Assembly (NCBI GenBank): GCA_030844895.1
Contig: CM061229.1
Span: 124,564,381-124,628,380, forward strand
Direction: 5' to 3'
Length of the DNA stretch: 64,000 nucleotides
From: Ambrosia x helenae
Taxonomy: Eukaryota > Streptophyta > Magnoliopsida > Asterales > Asteraceae
Shown: piece after piece, positions 10,877 to 23,620 of the stretch
How positions within the stretch are numbered: position 1 is the stretch's first letter
How the letters are laid out: each line of letters opens with the position of its first letter
Translations under genes and position numbers: made by a program
Notes under the pieces: generated by a model
Told to the model about the DNA's origin: nothing
Databases searched by the model: none
The model's input: the letters and a program-made list of their open reading frames with translations, nothing else

Positions 10877-12196
10877 TTGGAAGTTGGTTAAGTTACCACC
10901 AAAGATCAAACCCATTGGTGTAAAATGGGCGTTCAAAGTGAAAAAGGACGCACAAGGATATGTCTCGAAGTACAAGCTATGCCCGGTTAGTAGCAAAAGG
11001 ATATGTGAAGCTGACTTTCTTGCACGGTAAGTTGAAGGAGGAAGTCTACGTAACTCAACCAGAAGGATTTATGAAGAAAGGTTGAGAGAATCATGTTTAC
11101 AAACTAATCAAAACATTGTGTGGTTTGTGTCAGGCACCAAGAGCACGGAACATCAAACTCGATCTTGCTTTGAAAGAGCTTGGATTTACACGATGTAAAA
11201 GAGAACAAGTCATGTACCGAAGAAGTGTGAACCATCGATTGCTAATAGTTTGGAGTTATGTTGATGATTTAATTATCACCGGGTCATCCAAGGAAGAGAT
11301 TAACTCATTCAAACAACACATTGAAACGAAATTCGAAATGAGTGATCTTGGAAAGTTGCACACTATTATCTCAGTATTGAAGTAGATAAAAGTGATAAAA
11401 GAATTTCACTGAAGCAAACCGGCTATGCAACCAAAATTCTAAAGCAATTTGGAATGTGGGAATGTAATGCTACTCAAACTCCACTCGACCCAGGTTTGAA
11501 ATTACCAAAGAATGATGAGGGACCCGTAGTTGATTCTACCGAGTATAGACGAATGGTGGGGAGCCTAAGGTATTTGACTCACACCCGACCAGACCTTAGT
11601 TTCTCGGTGGGTTATGTAAGCCGGTTCATGCAAAGGCCAACAAAAGCGCTTGAACAAGCCACGAAACAAGTGTTAAGATATGTAAAAGGAAGTATTAATC
11701 TCGGCATCTTGTATCCTAAGGGAAGAAGCCGAATCTTGTAATGATAGCAGCTACGCAATGGATATGAACGATGGAAAAAGCACAACCGAAATAGTGTTTT
11801 ATTACAACAATGCATCGATCACGTGGGTTTCTCAGAAACAAGGAACAATTGCATTATCATGTTGCGAAGCAGAGTTCATGGCAACTACGGAAGCAGCTTG
11901 TCAAGCATTATGGATTAGAGGTCTAATATTAGAGGTAACGTGTGAAAAAGAAGAAAAGGTGGCTCTAAAGGTTATAACTCACCCGCGGTTGAACTAATGA
12001 AGAATCTCGTAATATTTTGTAAAAGCAAACATATACACACATGGTACCACTTCATAAGAGAGTGCATTGGACGAAAGCAGATCCAAGTGGAACATATGAG
12101 TGGGAATCTACAACGGGCGGACATTCTAACGAAAGCTTTGCCAAGGTTGAAGTTCAATGAGATGAAATGACACATTGGAGTCACAAGATTAGGGGG
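10877..12196 (+). pseudogene. Truncated Ty1-copia RT and RNase H
   Basis: Copia pol remnant. Pieces in order: an RT entry block with KPIGVKWAFKVKKD, an internal deletion, LHGKLKEEVYVTQPEGF, LCGLCQAPRA (degraded), the catalytic YVDDLIITG at about 11262-11290, the STEYRRMVGSLRYLTHTRPD block, and RNase H with SQKQGT and SCCEAEF. Many frame changes and stops. The end VEHMSGNLQRADILTKALP is the typical copia RNase H tail, and the purine-rich AGGGGG at 12191-12196 fits a PPT. The 5' two thirds of the element are missing. Confidence 0.9.
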
Positions 12197-12473
12197 TGAA
12201 TGAAAGACTAATCTTGTGTAGGTTTTGGAAAAAAAGAAGCCAACCTACAAAGTTGAAGGGTGTTTTTTTAGAATAGTTTTTTGCATCCTAATAAGAGTCA
12301 AATAGGTTTTATGTATGGATAATTATTAATCTTAATTTGAGTTTATTAAGTATCCTTAGAAAACAAGGATCGGTAGATGATAAATAGAAGGAAGTTGTGT
12401 AATCCTTATTCATTCAAATTTAATAAGAGAACCAGTTGACTCAATAGTTTTGCATCTTTGAGGTAGCTCTACA
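12197..12473 (+). repeat. Probable 3' LTR of the truncated copia element
   Basis: Begins TGAATGAAAG right after the PPT and can end at ..GCTCTACA (12473), giving TG..CA and about 277 bp, a normal copia LTR size. No second LTR is present for comparison. A 37-bp stretch beginning GGTAGCTCTACA occurs at 12462 and again at 12513. Confidence 0.55.
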
Positions 12474-12898
12474 ATTGTTGTGCACTGTTGGACCAGGTTC
12501 AAACGATGAAACGCGGTAGCTCTACATTTGTTGTGCGCTGTTGGACCAGGTTTGGTTAACAAGCATGGCGGACAAATGGAGATGGGCTGGATTGAATGAT
12601 GATGGATTCTCAGTGACTGTAGTTAAGAAGTTAATTATTAAGGGTGAAGTGGTGGACAACGATTTCATTCTTAAATGAGTAAGTGGGTACCAGGTAAATG
12701 CAAAATTTTTATGTGGAGGGCGGAATTGGAGAGGCTACCTACGCGGGTGGCATTGAGACAAAGAAACATATATATTGAAGACACTTCCTGTGTGTTTTGT
12801 GGCGAAGACGAAGAATCATGTGCGCATTTGTTTACGGAATGTCGCATAGCTATGAGCGTGTGGCAAGCTATTTCTAAATGGTGCAAGGTCCCTCTGAG

Positions 12899-13760
12899 CT
12901 AAGCAGTTAATGCGGTGGGAAATCGAATATCGGTCAAGGGCGGATATTTGATATATAGGTTATCGCGGTGGGATATCGGCGGGATATCGGTAATTTTAAT
13001 ATCATGTAGAATTTTAATATTTATATATTAACATAATATAAAACCTAAACATAGTAATATATAATACTAAATTACTAAGGGGGTGTTTGGGATTGATTAT
13101 TCAAAACAGATTATGCGTTTTGGAAAAGCAGGGGTGGAGCTGCTTATAGATTATTGCGTTTTGGTAGCCTAAAAATTTGATTATCTGCGTTTTCAAAACA
13201 CAATCCAAACACTAAAAACTAATTATGTGCGTTTTCAAAACGCAATAATCTAAAAATCAGATTCAAACGCAATAATCTAAAAATCAGATTCAAAACGCAA
13301 TCCCAAACACCTTTAATAGTAATATCAAAAGTCAATACTCAAAAGTGACAATATTTGAAATGTTATCTATATATAACCTAAAACATAATAATATATAACA
13401 CTTACAGATTTGATGGCAGTCACAGACGAATGGTAGAAGACGAAGGAGAGACAAATCTGTCCACTTTAGGGTTTTGGAAGTGTTTTTGGGTAGTTGGGCT
13501 CTTAATATTTATGGGCTTATTCCAAAAAAAGATTATTATTGGCTTTTATTGTAATTTGGCCTATAAAAAAGCAAAACCTGGAAATGCGGCGCTATAACCG
13601 ATATACGAGAATCAAAATATCGGTGGGATATCGGCAAATATCACCGATAATATCGGTACCGATATTTGCCACCGATATTTGACACCGAATATCGGTGAGG
13701 GTCCGATAACCGATATCCCACCGCTATCCCACCGATATCCCACCGATATTGACTGCTTAG
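12899..13760. mobile_element. 862-bp nonautonomous TIR element (hAT-like) inside the LINE
   Basis: Ends are CTAAGCAGTTAATGCGGTGG and, inverted, CTAAGCAGTCAATATCGGTG, an imperfect TIR of about 28 bp. Flanks CCTCTGAG (12891-12898) and CCTCCGAG (13761-13768) form an 8-bp duplication with one change, which fits hAT-type insertion. Both subterminal regions are built from repeated GGTGGGATATCGG-type words. No transposase. An inner MITE occupies 13078-13313. Confidence 0.85.
13078..13313. mobile_element. MITE with GGGTGTTTGGGATTG ends
   Basis: The left end GGGGGTGTTTGGGATTG and the inverted right end AAGGTGTTTGGGATTG bound about 236 bp, with TAA/TTA-like flanks. The interior repeats GCGTTTTCAAAACGCAATAA-type words. 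Ends of this kind are common in Tourist- and hAT-type plant MITEs; the superfamily is not settled here. It is nested in the 862-bp element. A roughly 35-bp sequence is duplicated on either side (about 13037 and 13370). Confidence 0.65.
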
Positions 13761-14226
13761 CCTCCGAGTTTTACTTTTTCAGTTATGGACTTATTGGAGT
13801 TATACACTCAAGCCGGTCTATCGAGGAACAAAGCAGAGGTACTACACGGGGTGGTGATTATCGTTTTGAAAAGTTGGAAAGCAATGAATAAATGGATATT
13901 CTCTCACAAGGAATGCAAAGTTGCGGATATAGTTGCAGATGTAAAGGGTATTGGTTTTCTTTGGTTTAAAAATAGGTTTAGACAACAATGTATTGACTGG
14001 TGTAAATGGTGTAACTTTGATCTGATGTAAGTTGGCTGTGACTTTTGACAACCCTTTCTCTTCTTAAGGTAGGGTGGTCTGTCTAATAGTGTTTTTTTAA
14101 TGAAAGTTAATTCTAAAATTTTTTTTGTCTAACAATAATGCCATGGGCTTTTATTCTAATTAACTTCAGATATATTGTGGTATGCGAATATAATAGTCAA
14201 CAACAATTCTAAATTTGTTAATTTAA

Positions 14227-14260
14227 CTAGTATATTACCCGCCCGCGCTATAGCGCGACG
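14227..14260 (-). mobile_element. Candidate Helitron 3' terminus
   Basis: Read on the - strand: hairpin CGCGCTATAGCGCG (perfect 14-bp palindrome, 14244-14257), about 13 bp, then CTAG at 14230-14227 followed by T. A GC hairpin 10-13 bp before a terminal CTRR, inserted ahead of T, is the Helitron 3' signature. The element would extend rightwards. No 5' TC end, Rep or helicase sequence was recognised, so it would be nonautonomous or a fragment. Confidence 0.45.
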
Positions 14261-16926
14261 CAGAAATTTACAGCTAATCAAATTTTCATCAAATGAAAAT
14301 ATATTACATTCGACCCGACATGTTTCAAATCGTCGTGTGTTGCGGCGGCGGCGACGTCTAGAGGTAAAGTAATTCTAACTGATGTTTTTTTCCAACGAAC
14401 AACAGAATGACACCAGCGGTATTGCGAGGGCCTGGTAATCGGATAACACAACCTAGAGAGCCGTATTGTTTCGTCGGTTAGGCGTTGCGCCTTGCCGTGA
14501 ACAAAACGCCTACACCGTCTGAAAACAATTGATAGAGGAAGACATTCACCATCAGTTTATTACGTATGCGAAGATCCTTACCACCTCCTAACATCGTCGC
14601 AAGCATCGCCATCACAACGCACCATGCCGTGGTCGGCCACGTCGTTCACCGCAGGAAGGCGGCCTTAAGTCGTTCTCTCCAAAACTACGTAAGATAGTTA
14701 GGAAATACAAAAGCCATGGCAATGGTAATCTCGTAATTACCTTCTATAGCGAAGGGTTTTATTAATAAAGTAAGTGCAATGGCAATCTTGTAATTACCAT
14801 ATAAAATGAAGTGCTTTTATTTCTTGATTACTGTAACGAATCGATGAGAATTGTTATATATAATAATGGGCATATCTTTTTGGTACATATTGCAATTTTG
14901 GAAATTAAAATTACTAGTTTGAGTATTTATTTTAGCAAAAGCATAAAAAAGCAGACGAAGCTATAAAAAGGAAAATGCATCCAATTTGGTCACTCTGCAA
15001 AGATAACGTTAGCACTTCGAGAAATATATAATTTAATTTTATATTCATAATGATTTTTTTTTATTTCCATTTGGTGATCTTAAACGGTATTCATATAGAC
15101 GACATTGAAAGATGGATACGACACTCTACAATATTGATAGCTGTAAATTTGAGTTTTAAAATATAGTTGTAAGTTATATATAAATCGTTTTACGCAACGC
15201 CAAACACAATAGAAGGGGTATGTTAACATATAAAGCCTTTTTTTCATACAAAATGTACAAAGAAATGTTTCAAAATTACGCAACACCAAAAACAAAACTA
15301 CACACCATTTGTTTTGGAGATGAGATTTTTTTTTTTTTTTTTCAATCCACACCTGCAACCTACCTTCTTTACTTTCCTCGTCACTATCCCCCCTGCAACA
15401 TCATCACCAACTTTCCAATCAACAACCACCGTACATCAACCACCATCTACAACCCCTCGCTCCCACAACCGTTTAACCACCTTCAGACGTCATCGTTCAC
15501 CACACTTTTGAAAACCATCCACCATCACTATATTGAAGGTCAACACCACCTGCATAGCCTCTACACCTTCCGACGGCAAAAAAAACTCATCGTAACACTA
15601 TAACCCCCGACACAATCAAAATTATGCACGGCCAACTTCAAAATTATGCACGACCAAAATTCAAAATCATGCACGACCAAAATTCAAAATTATGCACGAC
15701 CAATTCATAATTACACAACGTATACACCCCTTCGTACGTTTCACACATTAACGTTCCTTTGAATCTTAAAGTTCCCTATAAAAGTAAACTCGTTTAACTT
15801 CATGATATCTAATATGCAATTCATAATTACACAACGCCAAGTGTTTTTAGAACTCTCTTTGGCGCGACTTCACGATGCCACAAGACGCCGTCTAATCGAC
15901 CTATAGAACAAACAATCATCGATTGTCATCTTTTACTTATGACCTCAAGTGGCTCTATATCTAAAAATGAGAGAGATATGCCACATTAATCAATCTTCAT
16001 CTTGAAGATGATTAATTTACTTTCGAACCTTATCTATAGCACTTCTACTTATAAGTTAAAGTGTCTTCATCATATAAGTCATTTAACGTGTTTCTTCCAT
16101 CTCTTTTGTAAATAAAAAAAAATGCCTTTTAATACTTATCACCAACAATCATTATGATTGTAAAAAGGTAAGTCCATATTTTAAATGATTATATGCCATG
16201 GATTATATGCTATTGTTGGATGAAAAATATAAAAATTTAATTATCCAAGATCTTCATATGGGATTAACCACCTATAGTGCCATAGTTGTGACTGGAATGG
16301 ACATAGAAATGCCCTAAAACGACCCCATAAAGCTCCAACACCGCCCCCAGGAGCGTTTTGCTGCATGGAGAGAGAGAGAGCGCGTACTTTTTGGGTGAAT
16401 CAATTTGATTGGTGAAAGGGGCTTAAAGAGACCTTATTACACATGGTTTTAGTCGGTGGTCTGAAGCCAATCGCGTTGGCTCTGTGAAACTAATATAAGG
16501 ACGGCTTGGCTTGATATAGAAAACAAAACAGAAAAAATATTCGGTGGTGACTCATCCTCTTTCTCGAAAATGACTGATTTGACTTCTATGTTTTTTTCTT
16601 TTTTTTCTTTTTTTTTTTAATTCTTCCTACTATCCTCATCCTATATTGCATTGAGTTTTTATTTTTAGATACAACAATTTAAAGAAGATTTGTATTTCAT
16701 TTCAGAAAACTAGATAAGTGTTAATTTGATGTTTGAGCTTAAACCTCGATAGAAATTGAACTTAAAGCTTATTCAGATAAGGGCACGAGTTGCTTGTAAA
16801 GTGTTACGAAGCTGAATGTGATGTTAATACTTTATATATGGAGCTTTATTAGGCTAAGAGCCTGAGATCATCACTTATACATATTATTATGATGTTAATA
16901 GTTAATAATAAATACATATTACATAG
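14261..16926. other. Intergenic, no gene recognised
   Basis: Only small frames in low-complexity sequence. Contains a GCGGCGGCGGCGACG run near 14341, a short tandem repeat at 15623-15703, and an AGAGAG-rich segment near 16370. May include the body of the candidate Helitron whose 3' end is at 14227. Confidence 0.6.
15623..15703. repeat. Short tandem repeat, about 22-bp unit, about four copies
   Basis: The unit contains AAAATTATGCACGACCAA with small changes (ATTATGCACGG, ATCATGCACGA). Copies follow each other without spacer. No coding frame. Confidence 0.8.
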
Positions 16927-17917
16927 CAAGGTTGTAAAAATTCCAATTAATCACCGATTAGTCAGTGATTAATCACTAGTCCGCACTTTACTGATTAATT
17001 TTGGGCTAATCACTCAATTAAATGGCCGTGATAAATCACCGATTAGTCGGACCAAATCGGTCCTAGTCAGACCGAAAAAAACTCAAAATTAGGTTAAAAA
17101 TGAATTCGAACGTGTCAAAATTGGAGCAAATTGATCAAATAAAACAAGTTCTTACCTCAAAATTGGATGATAATCCATGATTTAGAACAAACTACAATTT
17201 AAGTTTAGGTATTTAAATATTTAACCCCCTCCATATTCACTAGTTTATATTTGCATCCTAAACTTCTAAATTATACATATAAGGTATAAAATTAACATTA
17301 TATATGTATAAATTTGAATATATATATATATATATATATATATTAGGGGAGGGTTATAATAAAAACCCTTCAAAATGAGTAAACCTTGCAAACTAAATCC
17401 TAGCCATCCATCCATTTAATCTATGGTCACCATTTTTTCTATAATATTAATTTAATTAAATATGTGATAAAGGACAAGAAAGGGTAGTAGGGTAATTTGG
17501 TTTTTCTGAAAAAGAGGCTGACAAAAGCTGATATGACACCCCCATCACATCATCTCTCTCTTACTTTTTTCACATTGTTATATAAATTGTCAGATGCCCG
17601 AGTTACATATGTAACATACGCAGTATTACGTACGTAAAATCCGTCACGATAGTTTTATATTAATTTAGAAAAATCATAACCTGTTAATTTTTTTATTACA
17701 ACATGTTTGTTTTGGTTTTACTGTACCAGCACCAGAGTTGTTGCATACGTAACGAAAGGTCCATATGGTTATTTTTTGATATTCACTACTTTTAAGATTC
17801 ATGTGAAATTAGTACTACATTGCATTACATTACAAAAACCTTGCAGAAAACATACTACTAAAAAAAGCGATACATCATATTGTTCATCCGCCTAAAACAT
17901 ACTAGTCAAGAAATATA

Positions 17918-18573
17918 TTACAATGAAACTGTATCAACAACAAAACATACAATTAAAGATTCATACACCACCATGCATGCAATAACCCCGGCATCCGCAC
18001 TGCAACCAACAGTAGCTGACGGCATCCGATAACCATACTTTGCATAAAAAGCCCACTGTTCCTCAGTATAACCTATACCCTCCCATTCAGCCCTAATACG
18101 CCCACCTCCCGGATACGTGAACGGCAGCACGGGTTTGTTAAGTTTAGGTTCATATGGTTCTTCATATTCAGCCCCTAGGTCTGATTCATAACCAACCGCC
18201 CATTCAGGTGTGTGATTTACATCATGCACATCATCCTCCGGTGTCATATAGTCTTCTGGTGGCGGATATTCTTCGGGGAAGACGTAATCAAAGGCCGCAT
18301 TCCAATCAAAATTTTCGTCACTTCCAAACCCATCGTCCGCCTGCACTACGGATATAACAGGTTCTAATGGCGGAATGTCCGGGGCAACGGGGGGGGGGGG
18401 GGGGCGGGTTCATGTTCGGCTGCGACAGGAGGGATGACCAAATCAACCGGTGGGGGTGGTTCAGGTACAATTGCAATGTCCGGTTCATATTCAGGTGGCT
18501 CGTGTACAATTGGGATGAGATGGTCACGACCCTCAAAAACCTCCCAAGGCGGAGTGTTGGGCTTGGAATCCAT
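17918..18573 (-). pseudogene. Unknown Pro/Glu-rich reading frame inside E1
   Basis: From ATG at 18573 the - strand reads an acidic, proline-rich protein (MDSKPNTPPWEVFEG.., HEPPEYEPD, PPEDYMTPEDD, YTEEQWAFYAKYGYRMP). The frame shifts across a run of 16 G/C bases at 18389-18404, then stays open to the stop at 17918. A CAG acceptor-like site lies just upstream of the ATG (about 18595), and donor-like GTATGT/GTATTC sites near 20372 and 20047 suggest leader exons. I do not recognise the family. It could be a captured host gene or an element-encoded accessory protein. Confidence 0.45.
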
Positions 18574-18849
18574 GCTTTGACAAAAACAGGACCTGTAACG
18601 TATGTTATAGCAGATTAAGTGTTGACAATGGAAATATGAAACAGGGGAAAAAAACTACTCTCTATTAAAAACATATAGGTAACAGAGAAAAACTAATGCT
18701 GCAAAAAACAAAAAAAAAAAATCTATGACTAAAGGTGGAAAAAACACGATTGTTACATGTGTAACAGGGTTTTTTCTGGAAACACATACAAACTGTTGTA
18801 GTCTGCACCCAGCATCCATTTTTTGCTGGTATAGAAAGCAAACTTTGAC

Positions 18850-19870
18850 TACAAAACAGATACGCTACACACGTAACACCCGAGTATTACATGTGTAACA
18901 GGAAAACACAGACAACACTTAAACTAATCTGCAATGAACAGAGAACAGAGTTTGATATGGTAAAACACAGAAAACATAATATCTTTTTGAAAAAAAGATA
19001 TGCTACACACGTAACAGTCTAACTAAACACAAAAATTATACAAAGATATGTCTTCGATTACACTAAGAAAATTTACTATTATTTTACTATTATGTTCTAA
19101 ACCTAAATGACTCCATAATCAATCATCCAAAAAAAAAATCTTTTTCGATGGTTTCAATTACAAAAAAAGATTAATAAAAAGTCTAAACTTGATTATTATA
19201 ATATATCAGAAAAAGAATTTAACAAACAGGCGGCATTTTTCAAACAGGGGGCATTTTTCTTGTAAATAAAACATAGGTAACATAAAAAAACTCATACATG
19301 ATAAAAGAAAATAAATAGACAGGCATGGTGCAAGAACACACGAGTATTACATGTGTAACAGGAAAAACACAGACAGCACTTATCTTCTCTGGAGTGAACA
19401 GAGAACAGAGTTTGATATGCTAAAACACAGAAACCATAATATATTTTTGAAAAAAAGATATGCTACACACGTAACAGTCTAACTAAACACAAAGATATGT
19501 CTTCGATGATTTCAATTACAAAAACAACCACATCAAACGTCTAAACTTGATTATTATAATATATCAGAAAAAAAAATTAACAAACAGGGGGCATTTTTCA
19601 AACAGGGGGCATTTTTCAAACAGGGGGCATTTCTTCTGTAAATAAGACATAGGTAACATAAAAAAACTCATACATGATAAAAAGAAAAAAAAATAGACAG
19701 GCATGGTGCAAGAACACACGAGTATTACATGTGTAACAGGAAAAACACAGACAACACTTGTCTAATCTGCAGTGAACAGAGAACAGAGTTTGATATGCTA
19801 AAACACAGAAACCATAATATATTTTTGAAAAAAAGATATGCTACACACGTAACAGTCTAACTAAACACAG
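18850..19870. repeat. Direct repeats of about 380 bp in E1
   Basis: The words GCATGGTGCAAGAACACACG (19324 and 19701), ATTACATGTGTAACAGG (18886, 19346, 19724) and GCTACACACGTAACAGTCTA (19002 and two later copies) recur in the same order. This gives two full units and one partial unit. A 21-bp GGGGGCATTTTTCAAACA-type word is itself repeated within a unit (about 19226-19260 and 19583-19630). Confidence 0.8.
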
Positions 19871-20796
19871 AAACCATAATATATTTTCGATGGTTTTTAT
19901 TATGTTCTAAACCTAAATGACTTTATATTATATTAGTGGTTTTCCATAATCAATCATCCAAAAAAAAAAATCTTTTTTGATGGTTTCAATTACAAAAAAT
20001 GAAGATATTTTAGTAAGAAGTTTGGTTGAGACATATCATCGAATACCTGGTCTACATCCACAAACGCAGAAACTTGCAAAAGAATTTTAACAGTAATTCT
20101 AGCATCAAATGAGCAAACTCAACTACAGTATGACAATTCAAACGTGACCACAATCATTAAAAGATGTTTACATATCATAAATTACTATCCCTCAACCAAC
20201 CCTCTAACCCTCTGTTTTATGAAAACATATCAAAACTCCTTATTTTGATAATAATATTATTCTATTAATCTTCTTTTTTTTATTCAAAATCACTATCCCC
20301 TCAACCAACCCTCTAACCCTCTGTTTTATGAAAACATTGAAAAAAAAAAAAAAGTGTGATTAATTACATACCTGGTAATTCAGAAGCTGTTCGAGCTCAA
20401 GCAGTGGATTGGGACGATTTCGGCTCCGGTTCGCCACCTGAAATCTCGGTCGAATCTGTTTGTTTAACGTAGGAAACCGGATTAATTACATATGGCGTAG
20501 GAACAAGGACAGCGATCACTTTGGAATGGTGATGCAAAACATTAAAGCTTCATCCTGGATTGTTAGAGAGAGAGAAGAGAGAGAGAGTGTGTGTGTGAGA
20601 GAGAGAGAGATGAGTTGTTTATATAGGAGGGAGAATAAAGAATTCAAACTTTTAAATGGGGGGAAAAGCAAAATTACTAATATAGCCCTCAAGGCATAAA
20701 ATAATACAATTATTAATGGGTGATGTGGAGCATTATGGTCCACTAGTTAGGGTTTCATGAGTTTTCTCATTTTGGAAGGTTTCTCTTTTCCCTTTC

Positions 20797-20801
<5 letters not shown>

Positions 20802-20857
<56 letters not shown>

Positions 20858-20900
20858 ATATTATATATATATATATTATATATATATATTATATATATAT
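20802..20900. repeat. (TA)n microsatellite between E1 and E2
   Basis: About 100 bp of almost pure TA with a few TTA breaks. Related (TA)n runs lie at 17327-17343, 23630-23670, 24357-24377, 25012-25036, 25505-25541, 43463-43536 and 43954-43980, each at an element boundary. Confidence 0.95.
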
Positions 20901-22684
20901 ATTGATTTGGATCATTTGAGAACCACCATTTAGGGAGAGAACCAAAGAACCAGTGTGAACAGGTGGCATTTTTGTAAATATGAAAGTGTCTACAAAAACC
21001 CCTCCATAAAAAATAAAAAAAATAAAAAAAAAATTATATATCCTAAATAAATAAAAAATAAAAAAAAGTAAAAACACCAAAATGATTATTTTGCATTATT
21101 AATTCGAAAAAAAATTAAAAAATAAATAAAAAATTAAAAAAAATGGCTTGTGACGTCGTATGACGTCATCCTGATGCACATGTGCATTTCGCTGTTATAT
21201 ATACAGAAATACACCGTATGCACATGTGCATTTCACTATTAAATCACACTTTTGAATGAATTGTCAATTACTATACTTAAATGATTATTAAATAGACGCG
21301 ATACAAATATATAAGGGGTCACAAATTTTATTCAATGATCATTAAATGGACGCAAAGTGATATATAAAATACACTCGAACTCGTCAAGTGTTTAATGATG
21401 CATATTATAACATAAATTGAAAATAAAACATGTGTATGACAACAAACACAAATAAACTTAAACAACTCTACATAAGAACTATAAAATAAGAAACGTGTAC
21501 TGCATGCACATGTGCATTTCATTGTTATAGTTATATTTTGATGAGTTTAGCTTTAGGGCATAATTTTTAGATACGGTGGGAGGGATAGTTAGTTTTTTTT
21601 TTTTTTTTTTGGGGGGGGGGGGGGGGATGGGGTGGTGGGTTTAGGTTTTAGGGGGTGTGGGTGTAATTATAATTATATACATGTGCATATGCCAATTTTC
21701 ATATCGTATCAATTTACATACACTAAAATAATAATCACAAACATAATAAACATATCAACCACCATATATGACCACCCAAAATATACATATGTGCATACAT
21801 CATTCTTCAAATAACAAACTTTGTGTATCCATTTGTTTTTATCATACAACTACATGTAGTTTCTAACAAACGCATCAACACAATAAAAAACGATAACAAC
21901 AAAAAATATCCAATATTACAATCCAACCATGTTACTACTGACCACCTACCTAAAAACTTATAATTATCTCACGACCTCACGCCCTCCAACAATGCCCCCT
22001 TTGATTGCTTTTTTGTCCCTTTTCATCTTCTTCCATTTTTACTTATCTTCTTCCAACACTATTCATACCTCATTGATGCCTTATATAACATCTCCCTTGT
22101 TTTGTCATCCGTCAACCTGAACATTGTATATTTCACAAATTTATCACATTGTTCGTGTGTTTAAACAACTATCAATTAACATTTATTAGTTAACATGGAA
22201 AATATACATATATGCACATGTGCATATATATCTAAATTGCTTAAGTAAATAATAACGACCTTCTTTAACTTTCTGATCAACGATTATGTCATTGTCCTCA
22301 ATCGCATTTGACAGCTTTTTTGACTCTTTCTCCCTCGATTCTAAGACAAAAGTTACCTTATTCTATTTTGTTTCCATTCTTTAACTACAAATAATAAACA
22401 ACACATAAGGAAACCAAAATTTCAATCTCAATGCACATGTGCATTAACGTTATTTTTTTTCATTACAACTTAACATATTCACATGTGCGTAAAATGAATG
22501 ACCGTAATGATAACAAGAAATAAATCTTAACGCATATGTGCATTACCATATAAATCATGCACATGTGCATCAATATAAATGATCCCAATGGTGCGTAATA
22601 CAATGAATACACATATCCATACTGTAAAAAAACAACAACCCAACCAATTTATCTAAAGAACCCACAAAAATTGATAACACTTAC

Positions 22685-22867
22685 AATAGATCGAACTGCC
22701 GGAAGGACTAAGAGTAGAGCATTTCTTTGGTAGATTAAAATGGCTGAACCTTGATTCCCGACACAACTTACGAAACGAACACAGTAGTAACTGTCGGAGC
22801 CATTACGGCCATCACCAAACTCCACCATAGGCTGGTAACAGCGATCACAGTTGACTAAACATGATTT
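22685..22867 (-). pseudogene. Exon-like open segment of unknown origin in E2
   Basis: 183 bp on the - strand, open in one frame for 61 codons, preceded by AG (22868-22869) and followed by a good donor GTAAGTG (from 22684). It reads a Cys-containing stretch (VNCDRCYQPMVEFGDG..SYYC) and then a hydrophobic part. The CxxC spacing hints at a zinc-binding fragment, but I cannot name it. It lies downstream of the GIY-YIG exon in the same direction, so the two could have been joined in one transcript. Confidence 0.4.
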
Positions 22868-23246
22868 CTAGTTTCATTACCACAAAACAAATAATATTAT
22901 TCACACACTTAACTTTACACTTTAACACTTGACAGTAAACAAAACCCTCCTCCTTCACATATTATTATCCCACACATCGTCACCGCCACCACCACCACCA
23001 CAACCCCCACCACCACCACGGTGCACATCCCTTACACCACCACCACCCCCCTCCGCACCCTCTTGTCCTTCAAACCCACAATAATAATCCCAAAACAATC
23101 ATTCAAACTCCTCTGCACCCACCGCCCTACTTACATCACAATTAAAACAGTATTTGGTTTTCTAACCATAAATCCCAATATTACTTTAATATAATGAAAA
23201 ATTATAAAATCTATAATTGTACGAGAAAAAGGAAAAAAATACATAC

Positions 23247-23476
23247 CAGCGAAATAAGTTGTTGCTGACGCCGACGTAAGTTTTGATTGGGGAATTGGTG
23301 GAGAGGATTAGATATACAGACCAATTAGGGTTTAATCTCGATTGAAAGGACACAAACGACGCCGTATTTGACGGTGACGGTGACGGAGATGAAACTGGAG
23401 GATTGGTAGACGGTGATTTAGGATGTTGGGAACGAGGTTGGAGGGATCTGAAGGATGTTGATAATAATCTTATCAT
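23247..23476 (-). pseudogene. Captured first exon of a GIY-YIG endonuclease gene (SLX1-like)
   Basis: ATG at 23476, S/P-rich leader, then WSVYLILSTNSPIKTYVG, which holds the paired VYL and YVG strands of the GIY-YIG fold in the form seen in plant SLX1-like nucleases. The exon ends at 23247 before GTATGT, a standard donor. The catalytic Arg helix and Glu would be in the next exon and are not found, so this is a fragment. It sits entirely between the TIRs of E2, which implies transduplication of a host gene. Confidence 0.65.
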
Positions 23477-23620
23477 TCACGATGATGTTGCCTGCAACAA
23501 TCAATCAGTTCTGTTGGTATTATTATCAACAATTTTGTTAATCTTTAGGATATTTACATTAATGCCCCGTGTTCACACTGGTTCTCTGGTTCTCTCCCTA
23601 AAGTTGGTTCTCATATGATC

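Larger units (their letters stand above)
12560..14118 (+). mobile_element. LINE 3' fragment, split by a TIR element
   Basis: C-terminal end of an L1-type LINE. Left part (12560-12898): DKWRW, a premature TGA near 12675, then the zf-RVT domain with WVPGKCKIFMWRA, LPTR, CVFCGEDEESCAHLF and C. Right part (13769-14030): the conserved tail with KSWKAMNKWIF, ending TAA 14028-14030. Removing the insert and one copy of its 8-bp target duplication restores one continuous frame. The 3' UTR ends TTTAATGAAAGTTAATTC before a T-rich stretch, as in the first LINE of the window. Confidence 0.88.
17344..20801. mobile_element. Element E1, 3.46 kb, imperfect TIRs, flanked by (TA)n
   Basis: The left end TAGGGGAGGG..AAACCCTTCAAAATGAG pairs with the inverted right end TAGGGGAAAGGG..AAACCTTCCAAAATGAG, about 45 bp with mismatches. 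TA microsatellite lies on both sides. It contains a - strand reading frame of unknown family (17918-18573), direct repeats of about 380 bp (18850-19870), and many near-palindromic TTACATGTGTAA words. No transposase motif was recognised. Confidence 0.7.

Noticed and set aside
15220..15603. Open frame of 127 codons
   Set aside because: Composition follows T- and C-rich low-complexity sequence; no start context, domain or splice support.
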